The notes under the pieces: model-generated
The model's database searches: none
The model's input: the letters and a program-made list of their open reading frames with translations, nothing else
Told to the model about the DNA's origin: nothing
Virus record (IMG/VR): IMGVR_UViG_3300042937_001023
Location: 1-24,024 of that record
Direction: 5' to 3' (one strand)
From: a virus
DNA: 24,024 bases
Program-made: the position numbers and the translations under genes
In this document: positions 7,208 through 14,500 of the stretch, piece by piece
How positions within the stretch are numbered: the first letter of the stretch is position 1
Layout: each line of letters begins with the position of its first letter

Positions 7208-8260
7208 TTATGCAGAGAGCTTTCCAGCCTTGATCAGATATGCTTTGTTGCGGGCATAGCTTTCGATTGCCTTTTCGCGTGTCAAATCTGGCTCTGCAAG
7301 TATCGCCATCTCAACTTCTGCAGGCGAAAGCACCATCGTGTTTGAGCTCGCACTCGGACGCGGCGAAACGCTTGTTGTTGAAGAGCTTACCGGAGCGGAT
7401 GCGATCGACTTTCTTGTGGTTTCGCGCGGCTTTTGCTCGTATCTGTCACGACTTTGCGGCGCTTCACGCGTCATTTCCGACTTTGGCTCTTCAGAATAGC
7501 CGAGGCGGTTCTCGATATATTCGAAATATTCCTCAGATTCAGGAACAATTCCGTCTTCAAGAGCATCTTGATGAGCGCGAGAGAGTTTGCCGATCTTGTT
7601 TGCGGCTTCAGGATGCTCTCTCAGCCACTGGGCGCTCTTAGGCGTCAGCTTTGAAGCATACATCTCGACTGGGTCTTGAGGGATTTGCGGCTCAAACGTC
7701 GGAACCTGTGGCTCGTAAACACTGCCTTCGGTCGTCTGTTCGAGAGCTTCCTCAAGTCTCTGGCGTCCATTGTTCAGTTGAAGCAGATGACTTTCGGCTT
7801 GAGCCATGGCGCGCTGGGCTTTTGCAGCCAAAGCATAATCACCTGCAGCCATGGCGTCAGCGTAATCGCGCTCTGCAGCCGCTGCATGCTGCTCTGTTGA
7901 CTCAATCGCGTTCAGGATTATGCGGAGATTGCTGTCCTGAACTTCTAGCTGCGAGCGCCCGACATTCTGCGCCTGCTGTCGAGCATAGGCTTCGGCCTGA
8001 CGCCGCGCTTCACGCTCTGCTTCTGCGATGCGCTTTTGGTGCTCATACTGCTTTTTGAGGTCTTGAAGCGCTTTTTCTCGCGCATCAATCTCTTTTCTGT
8101 GATCTACAGAAGGCTCTTCCTCGCTCTTTTTGACTACTTTGGGAGCTTCTTCTTTTACAGCAGCCTTTTTATCACTTAGTTCAACTTCAGTGACACTTGA
8201 TTCATCCGGCAATGTGACTTCGACTGCGGATTCAGTTTCATTTTCATCATCGATATTCAT
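7208..8260 (-). CDS. Putative scaffolding protein
   Basis: The 350-residue protein is acidic and mostly helical. The first 55 residues are rich in Glu, Asp and Ser. Residues about 57-100 form a coiled coil rich in Lys, Glu, Ala and Gln (EKALQDLKKQYEHQ, AEREARRQAEAYARQQ), and further helices run to about 180. Residues about 265-315 are Ser/Pro/Arg-rich linker. The C-terminal 35 residues (LSPAEVEMAILAEPDLTREK, then basic) form a short helical tail like the capsid-binding end of phage scaffolds. AAGGGG precedes ATG 8260. Placement between the co-chaperonin and the capsid protein supports the call. No protease motif is seen. Confidence 0.7.
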   Translation of the reverse strand: MNIDDENETESAVEVTLPDESSVTEVELSDKKAAVKEEAPKVVKKSEEEPSVDHRKEIDAREKALQDLKKQYEHQKRIAEAEREARRQAEAYARQQAQNVGRSQLEVQDSNLRIILNAIESTEQHAAAAERDYADAMAAGDYALAAKAQRAMAQAESHLLQLNNGRQRLEEALEQTTEGSVYEPQVPTFEPQIPQDPVEMYASKLTPKSAQWLREHPEAANKIGKLSRAHQDALEDGIVPESEEYFEYIENRLGYSEEPKSEMTREAPQSRDRYEQKPRETTRKSIASAPVSSSTTSVSPRPSASSNTMVLSPAEVEMAILAEPDLTREKAIESYARNKAYLIKAGKLSA

Positions 8261-8274
8261 GGGAGCGCCCCTTT

Positions 8275-8688
8275 TTAATCAATCGCGTCCGGCGAGGATA
8301 CGCGCATTCTGATGTTGATGTCAGTTACGACACGACAAGCAACGGCGTCCTTTGAAGCAACGCTGTTGACAGCTCTCAAAGTCACAGGCCATCCGTCGCT
8401 CGGACGGAAAATAACCCAGTCACCTTCCGAAATGTCTCGGAATTTTTCTCCATTTTCGTCAAGATAAGCGGTCGGTCCGAGCTTCAGGACCAATCCTGCC
8501 TTGCCCTGCCATTTGTCTTCCTGCCGCGTTGCGTCAGCGAGGATGAGACCTGATCGGGTTTTCTCAGGGCGAATATAAAGAGCAACAAGAACGTCAGAAC
8601 CGAACACCTCGACATCGCTCAGTTCCCCAACTCTGTCAAGGATCTCGAGCTTCGGGTCCTTGTCATACTGCATTAAAGTAGCCGGCAT
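8275..8688 (-). CDS. GroES-like (Cpn10) co-chaperonin
   Basis: The 137-residue protein matches the chaperonin-10 layout: a first beta strand (VLVALYIRP, residues 33-41), a mobile loop with the hydrophobic tripeptide in TRSGLILAD (44-52, equivalent to the GroEL-binding GGIVL of GroES), GLVLKLGPTA near 65-74, and the ISEGDWVIFRPSDGW strand near 86-100. At 137 residues it is longer than GroES (about 97), with extra N- and C-terminal segments. Like phage T4 gp31 it would cap host GroEL so that the capsid protein can fold. It lies 5 bases downstream of the 68-residue gene and just upstream of the scaffold. Confidence 0.82.
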   Translation of the reverse strand: MPATLMQYDKDPKLEILDRVGELSDVEVFGSDVLVALYIRPEKTRSGLILADATRQEDKWQGKAGLVLKLGPTAYLDENGEKFRDISEGDWVIFRPSDGWPVTLRAVNSVASKDAVACRVVTDINIRMRVSSPDAID

Positions 8689-8693
8689 GGCTT

Positions 8694-8900
8694 TTACCTT
8701 TCTTCATCAACGCCAATAATGCGGTTATTGGCTTCACGTGCAGCGTGCAGGGCGTCTGCAACGCCTTTCATACGACCAACGCGATAGCGATAGTCGTCGA
8801 AACTCTGGGCTTTGCCCATGATCAATTCACTTGCGAGCTGATCTTGTAGCTCGAGAAGCTGCTTCTCAAGCTCTTGAAACAATCTAAGATCAAGATTCAT
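8694..8900 (-). CDS. Short helical protein, unknown
   Basis: The 68-residue protein is almost all helix: LRLFQELEKQLLELQDQLAS (residues 5-24), then FDDYRYRVGRMKGVADALHA (34-53). It has no transmembrane segment. Size and position, just before the co-chaperonin and scaffold, suggest a small assembly factor or head-tail adaptor piece, but I do not recognise it. The upstream GGGAAAA is a weak ribosome binding site. A bidirectional terminator lies upstream at 8991-9018, so its transcription may rely on antitermination. Confidence 0.7.
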   Translation of the reverse strand: MNLDLRLFQELEKQLLELQDQLASELIMGKAQSFDDYRYRVGRMKGVADALHAAREANNRIIGVDEER

Positions 8901-8943
8901 TTTATTTTCCCAGTTTAGAATTTTCTTTTGTGCAGAGAAAAGA

Positions 8944-8949
8944 TATAAT
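8944..8949 (+). promoter_or_regulatory. Candidate plus-strand -10 box TATAAT
   Basis: A perfect TATAAT occurs on the plus strand in a gap where the minus strand has no gene. The -35 region at the right distance (about 8921-8926, TTTTCT) is poor, so promoter strength is uncertain. A transcript starting about 7 bases later would run into the terminator at 8991-9024. Confidence 0.35.
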
Positions 8950-8955
8950 TTGCGG

Positions 8956-9024
8956 CTTCGCGGGGTGCCTCCCAGTCGCCTTGCGGAAAAGGCAGCGGAC
9001 GTTCGGTCGTCAGCTGCCTTTTTT
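8956..9024 (+). ncRNA. Candidate plus-strand small RNA
   Basis: Between the -10 box at 8944-8949 and the terminator lies a GC-rich stretch of about 35 bases able to form a short hairpin (GCGGGG with CCC and CGC), followed by the terminator stem and six T residues. The predicted RNA is about 70 nucleotides and would converge with the 3' end of the 365-residue gene. No reading frame of note is present. It is the only plus-strand gene candidate in the window. Alternative: the region is only a terminator for the minus-strand operon and the TATAAT is chance. Confidence 0.35.
8991..9024. terminator. Bidirectional intrinsic terminator
   Basis: GGCAGC (8991-8996) pairs with GCTGCC (9013-9018), with four more inner pairs (GACG with CGTC) around a six-base loop. 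On the plus strand TTTTTT follows directly. On the minus strand TTTT follows. It lies directly after the stop of the 365-residue gene and would split the late operon unless read through. Confidence 0.72.
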
Positions 9025-9026
9025 AT

Positions 9027-10124
9027 TTAGTAATTGTCTTTGCTTGCCGGACCTTTTGTGCCGTAAGCATCGATCTTCTGCTTGCGGCCGAAACCGCCGC
9101 CAGAGCCAAAGTCCATCGCCGGATATTCGCCCTTGCGACTGGGCTTCTTATAAGGCACCTGAACCTTTCCACCATCTTTACGCGGCATCGGCATGCCGCC
9201 CGGCGGCATCTGCGGCGTTCCGCCCATAGGAGCCGGTGGCATTGGGGCTGCCATGGCTGCAGGAGGCGGTGCAGCGCCCGGCGGCGGGGAAGGCGGCGGC
9301 GGAGGCGGAGCGCCTGCCCCTGGTCCGCCTGCCTGTGCCAGAGCCGCAAGCAACATCGGGTCCATTCCGGGCTGACCCTGCTGGGGCTGGCCGCCAATCA
9401 TAATGTTGACTGTCGTCTTGCCAGAGCCCTTTTTGCCGCCTTTTGATTCATGGCGCTCTTCGCCGCCGCCCATATAGTCGCCGAAAGCGCCGCCGCCGGA
9501 CGCGCGCTTGGCACGGCCACCGTCTTTCTTGCCTGTGAGGGCGCTTCCTTTGACCATTTTCTTGACGAGAGCACGATCTTCTTTCTCGTCCTCATGGTCC
9601 ATTTCGTCGTCATCGTCATCATGCATGGCCTTACCGCCTTCTGCATGAGCCTGACGCTTGCGCATTCCTTTTGCGCCCTGAGATTCGTGGCTGCGATCTT
9701 CATAATCCTGCTGACGACCGCCGACCTTGCCGCCGCGCTTGCGAAGAGAAGTTTCATTCATCTCGCCGGGCTTGAAGGTGTTCGTCAAATCAAAATCGAC
9801 CTGCTCTGTTGTGCCGGTCGGGACTTCTTCCTTGCGAGTGCCGGTCGGATGAGCTTTGGCTTTGCTGCCCTTGCGCGGCGCTTTGTCGAGACGCTTGAGG
9901 CTTTCAGCACCTGCGACGCGTCCGCCCTTTTTACGCATTACGCGCGGCGTAGTTTCCGGCGGGACATATTTCTCGCTGTTCAGCGGCGCACGTCCGGCCT
10001 GACGATCATTATTTAGGGCAGGAAATCCCGCGTGCGTCAAAGGCTCTTTGCCTGTCTGGCCGCCGTAGGCTTTCAACTTCCTTGAATGCCCTTCTTTTGC
10101 TTCTTTCGAATAAGGATGTGACAT
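9027..10124 (-). CDS. Gly/Lys/Pro-rich protein with GG-x-V motifs
   Basis: The 365-residue protein begins MSHPYSKEAKEGHSRKLKAY, sharing its first ten residues with the protein at 11055-11561. It is low-complexity: basic segments with KKGGRV, KRGGKV, AEGGKA, KDGGRA and KDGGKV; an acidic run (HDDDDDEMDHEDEKED) near residue 168; a Pro-rich stretch of about 30 residues near 275-305 with PPPPPP; and a Gly-rich basic tail. No enzymatic domain is visible. The GG motif links it to the proteins at 3381-3800 and 11575-15879. AGGA lies upstream of ATG 10124. A disordered, possibly packaged or DNA-associated virion protein is the best inference. Family not recognised. Confidence 0.78.
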   Translation of the reverse strand: MSHPYSKEAKEGHSRKLKAYGGQTGKEPLTHAGFPALNNDRQAGRAPLNSEKYVPPETTPRVMRKKGGRVAGAESLKRLDKAPRKGSKAKAHPTGTRKEEVPTGTTEQVDFDLTNTFKPGEMNETSLRKRGGKVGGRQQDYEDRSHESQGAKGMRKRQAHAEGGKAMHDDDDDEMDHEDEKEDRALVKKMVKGSALTGKKDGGRAKRASGGGAFGDYMGGGEERHESKGGKKGSGKTTVNIMIGGQPQQGQPGMDPMLLAALAQAGGPGAGAPPPPPPSPPPGAAPPPAAMAAPMPPAPMGGTPQMPPGGMPMPRKDGGKVQVPYKKPSRKGEYPAMDFGSGGGFGRKQKIDAYGTKGPASKDNY

Positions 10125-10143
10125 TTGATTGGTCCTATAGGAG

Positions 10144-11013
10144 TTAACCCTTCTGCGAAGCGTCCGCTTCTGGGAGCAAATCTTCTAATGGCCAATTAGA
10201 AGAGTTCTGCACTTCAGCGAGAAGTGCTAAATTTTTCCGCCTAGTTTCCCAACTTTTGTGGGATCTATTGCTTCTCTGATCTGCAGTCATATCTGCATTT
10301 TTGTTTGCTTCTGACTGCTCTGCCCTTTTTTCCAGCGTCCATGTTCTTTTTCTTAATTCAGAAACAGTCCAAACTTTTTCCCTTGTAATATATTTCCATG
10401 TCAAATTCCTAAGTATTTTTGACAAAGTTTCATTTGCAACATTATATTTTTTAGCTAGAAATGGCAGAGGATCTGTTGATTTTAATATTTCGATAACTTC
10501 AGATTCTTTTAATTTTGCAGCCGCGTTCTGTTTAGGAGGCTTTGACAATTTTGCGGTGCTTAAATTTTTTCTGTGTTCTTCGGAAAGATTTTTGCCTTTA
10601 TTCCACGCCTTTTGGCCAATATGGCTTTCGCTTAAAGAGGCCCTATGCTCTTCTGTCTGTTTATAGCCATTCAGATTTGGCGGAGCAAGAACAATTTTGC
10701 AAACATTATAACAAGGGTTGATAATGTCAATGCACTTTTGTTCTATTTCAAATCTTTCTGCCTCTTTGCAGTAGATGAATATTTGGAACTCAAAAACAGA
10801 TTTGTCATTTTCTGCATTCCACGCATTTTGAAGCGGAGGGCAGGAATGTTTTCCTAAAAATAATTTTCTGAAATGATTGCTCTTTCTGCTGCTGAGGTTC
10901 TTGCTGGAGCCAATGTAGCACTTGCCATTTCGCATGTTCTTGATGCGATAAATGCCGCAATTCTGATCAACATTTTCTGGTATGTGCACGATCAATCGTC
11001 CGGAATTTTGCAA
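10144..11013 (-). CDS. GIY-YIG homing endonuclease 2 with NUMOD and HTH tail
   Basis: The 289-residue protein has the GIY-YIG core at residues 20-35 (CGIYRIKNMRNGKCYIGSS), Arg in LSSRKSNHF near 43, the catalytic-type Glu in FEIEQKCID near 91, and NPCYNV near 99-104. A NUMOD3-like SEEHRKNLS segment lies near 144 and a helix-turn-helix-like segment (LAKKYNVANETLSKILRN) near 185-203, giving DNA binding. The gene is clearly more AT-rich than both neighbours, a sign of transfer. The start is weak: TTG at 11013, TTG at 10995 or GTG at 10989. The only well-spaced site (AAGGG before ATG 11021) opens a nine-codon frame whose TGA overlaps TTG 10995, so coupling or a frameshift is possible. Confidence 0.88.
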   Translation of the reverse strand: MQNSGRLIVHIPENVDQNCGIYRIKNMRNGKCYIGSSKNLSSRKSNHFRKLFLGKHSCPPLQNAWNAENDKSVFEFQIFIYCKEAERFEIEQKCIDIINPCYNVCKIVLAPPNLNGYKQTEEHRASLSESHIGQKAWNKGKNLSEEHRKNLSTAKLSKPPKQNAAAKLKESEVIEILKSTDPLPFLAKKYNVANETLSKILRNLTWKYITREKVWTVSELRKRTWTLEKRAEQSEANKNADMTADQRSNRSHKSWETRRKNLALLAEVQNSSNWPLEDLLPEADASQKG

Positions 11014-11054
11014 ATCTGCATTCTAACCCTTATCTCTGTTTTTGCAAACAGGAA

Positions 11055-11561
11055 TCATTTCTTAGCTGCATTCATATTATCGACCAGATTCGGATAGGGG
11101 CGACCAGCCGCTTTGGCAGCAGCTTTGGCTGAGGACTTTTCGCTCTTGCTCAGCGGCTCAGACTTACCGAGCTTCTTCGGGCGCGGCTTGTCCCATACCT
11201 GACCACCATCGGCGCAGTTCCATGCACGCAGCGACTTATTGATGCGGCTGTCAGGATCGCTCGCGGTCTTTGCGCTTGTCAGTTTAGACTTCATGCCTGA
11301 CATGCGGGCACAGAATGATTTGCGGCGCGCGGCATCGCGATCGGTTTTTGGGTGCGGCGCAGGCGGCTTGAGATTGTGGCCTTCGCGCTTTGCGGCGGCG
11401 CGTCCTTTGGCGTTCAGACCGCCTTCAGGGTTCTGCCCTTCCTTGCGTGTCCAAGCTCCACCACCTTTGGCGAGGCGCAGGGCGTCCTCAATTTCTGGGT
11501 CATAAGAAGAAAACTTTGCAGCTTGAGATTGCTTTGCTTCTTTTGAGTAGGGGTGTGACAT
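11055..11561 (-). CDS. Basic DUF6321-like phage protein
   Basis: The 168-residue protein starts MSHPYSKEAKQSQAAKFSSY, and ATG 11561 has AGGA 8 bases upstream. Residues about 26-33 read DALRLAKG, the same peptide as the linker motif of the neighbouring polyvalent protein. Residues about 45-115 contain GGLNAKGRAAAKREGHNLKP, then RRKSFCARMSGMKSKLTSA and a final LRAWNC, a pattern I associate with DUF6321 phage proteins of unknown function. It ends in a basic Ala/Lys tail after CADGGQVW. It lies 13 bases after the polyvalent gene stop. A nucleic-acid-binding virion component is inferred; no catalytic residues can be assigned. Confidence 0.8.
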   Translation of the reverse strand: MSHPYSKEAKQSQAAKFSSYDPEIEDALRLAKGGGAWTRKEGQNPEGGLNAKGRAAAKREGHNLKPPAPHPKTDRDAARRKSFCARMSGMKSKLTSAKTASDPDSRINKSLRAWNCADGGQVWDKPRPKKLGKSEPLSKSEKSSAKAAAKAAGRPYPNLVDNMNAAKK

Positions 11562-11574
11562 CTCGGTGTTCCTG

Positions 11575-14500
11575 CTAGGAGATTCTGCGACGCTTTTTCT
11601 TTTTGGCCAGCCTAAGTGCGGCGCTTACAGCTCCGCCGTCTGCAAACAGCCCCGAAAAATCAAAGTCTGGGAGGTGCATAAACGGTTGCTCAATCCCTTG
11701 AAGGATATCTTGGTTCGGTCCTTCAGGCGCAGAATTTTGGGGTGCAGGGGCTTCTTGAGTAGGCATCGGCGCTGAAGGGGCGGAAGTTGCGGGGGCTTCT
11801 TGAGCAGGCATCGGCGCTGAAGGAGTAGGCATCGGCGCTGAAGGAGTAGGGGCCATTTTCGCAGAAGGCATTCGGTCCGAAGAAACTACAGGATTGCTCC
11901 CAGCACTCATTTCCGGCACTCTTGCTGTGTATTTTGGCTGGGATGGCGCGCTCGGAACCGAATGCGGCATCATGAGGTCCGGTGAAAAGCCTTTCTGAGG
12001 AGGCTTTGCATATGCCATCTGTTGTGGCTGTATTGCCGCTGTTTGATCTGTCGGTTGAGCGCCTGTCATGGCTGTCTGCATTGCCTCATAACGGTTAGAA
12101 GGAATTTGCGAGCGCTTAAAATCAAGGTCTGTCGGCAGGCCACGAGGCGTTTCACTCATTGCGCTTTGAGCAAATTTTCTGAAATCTCCAGCAGTTTTGC
12201 CGGCCAAAACGCTCCTGTTGGCGTTGATCTCGCCTGGGCTAAATATCTTCCTGAGCGGAGTTCGTTCAGGAGCTGCCAATGCACGCAGGCCGTGTGAACC
12301 GCCAAAATGCACGCCGTAAAGATTTTGAGGCGTTACAGGAAGCCCGCGCTTCTCGAGCATGTCGGCATTTTGATTCGCCAACTTTTCTGCCATTCGCATA
12401 TGGAATTGCTGCCCAGCTTCTGAAGGATCGCGGCGCATAGCATTCAATTCTTCGCGAGATTTGCCTTCAACTTCAGGCTCGCCGGCAGTCGTTTTTCTCC
12501 AAGTCCCCTTGGTGAATTGAGCTAGGCCGGCAGCACTTGATGTCGGAGCTCCGGCAGTGGGCCTGTCTCGGCTCTCATGATAAGTCATCTTCGGTAAAAA
12601 CCTTCCAATCGCCTCTGACCTAGGATCGGTTTTTGTCCCTCCAACTTCTTGGAATGCTTTGTATCGATCATCGTCCATATATTCTTCAGGCAAGCCGCCA
12701 TAAGCCATTTTCGAGCGTGCAAGGCGCAGCGCGCTGTCTACCACGCCGCCTGCTGCAGCGTTCTGTTTTTTCTCGAGCTGAGAAAGGAACAACAGCTTGT
12801 TGATCCGAGGATCTGTGTTTATGATCGAGCGAAGATACTTCGCTGTCTCTGGGCTTTTTTGCTTGAACAAAGCCGGGTCTGAAAGATACGCACGGACGCT
12901 TTCTGCGAACATTTCTTGTGGCGAGAAAACATAATCCTTACGCTTTTTGGTCGGGAGATAATTGTCTTCCAGACGCTGCTGGGCTTCTTTAATTATCTCC
13001 TTGGCAGCTTTCGGAGGCAACCCAGCAAAGGGATTCTCGTAGCGTTCAAGGTAATTGTGGATCACATGCCCTGTTTCATGGGCCATGATGCCTGGCAGCT
13101 TTTTGTCGTCTGTGATTGCGCGGTTGATGCCCATTGCGCTTTGACTCATGCCGAACGGGAGCTTACGCTTTGGACCGGGGAACGTTATGCCTTCCCAGTT
13201 GCCGCCGTATTTTTCAGCAGAAGGCTCTTTGTAGCTATAAAGGCGCGCGAGCTTTCTTGCGAGATCAGCCGTCTGTCCTGGAGACAGCGGAACATTTTCG
13301 CCAGAAGGCTTTGTGCCTGCAACGTAAAGCGGCGCACCGCTACGGCCTTCCGGATCAACGACAGTGCCTCTGCCTTTCTCTGGTATTCTGCCGATAACAT
13401 CAAGAGGAACTTTTGTGCCAGATTGCTCATACTCTTTGATGAGTTGCGGATCTGTTGGCGGCAAATAATTTTCTTGATGTTCGGCTTCCCAGTTCTCTTT
13501 TGCGAGCTTGTTTGTTTCAGCAGACCCTGCCTTTAGGATGTTGCTGGCGATAGCAGATTGCATCGACCGTTGGTAAGGGCCAACGTCAAGGAGTTGTGCA
13601 TCTGCATGGGGAAGAACTGAAAGCGCATCGAGCTTTTCGGGCTGAGGCATTGTGTTGACTTCGCCAGCGATTTGAGGCTCAGCAGCACCGCCATCTTCGT
13701 AGCCTGTGCGGGCGAGCGATTGATGCAGAGGCATCCTGCCTTGCTTTGCTAGGCGCAGAGCGTCTGCGACGGCACCGCCATCTGCGAATTTTTTGCCTTC
13801 ATATGTTCCGAGATATTTTAAATTCTCAGGATCATAAACGATGTAGCTTGGTTTGCCTGCGTCCTCAATATCGTTGATGTATTTGATTGTAGAAATGCCT
13901 TTCTTTTTTGCGATCTCGGGAAAAACCCGGGACCAATCTGCATATCCCATCTGAGAAAGAGGCTTGGGGAGATCTGATCTTTTTGGTTTATAAATTCCTC
14001 GCTTAATCATCTGCTCTAAGATTGCGCCTTCTGCAGGAAGACCGAGCCAGTTATCTTTTGCAGTAAAGATTTCGCCAGCAGGCTTGTATTCGTAATCAAG
14101 GAGACGGAGAGGCGGAGCTTCTCCGGGATCAAACATGTCTTCTTTGAAATTCTTTATTATGTGCCGAGCAGCAGCTTCTGTCCCGAGATGACTGCCAGAA
14201 CGAATCTCTGAGGGGTGAAATATTTCTGGGGTTGCATGATATAAAGGTTCTGGGAAAGATATACCAGCACGCAAAGCGACGGCATTAGGCTCATCGCGAG
14301 ATATCACTGCAGGAGCGGCGATGCTGCTTGGACGAGCATCCTTCGGGTCAATCGACAAAAGGGCAGGATCATAAAACGAAAAATGCCCCTTTGCAGGGTA
14401 AGACATTCCTTGAATGCCGGATGTGCGCAGGTACTCTGTCGCAGCCTCTGGGCTTCCGAGATGCCGGATTAGCGCTTGGTGAAAGCGCTCTCCTGTGTAG

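Noticed and set aside
6118-11013. Self-splicing introns hosting the GIY-YIG genes
   Set aside because: The genes on both sides are complete with their own starts and stops, and no split gene is seen.
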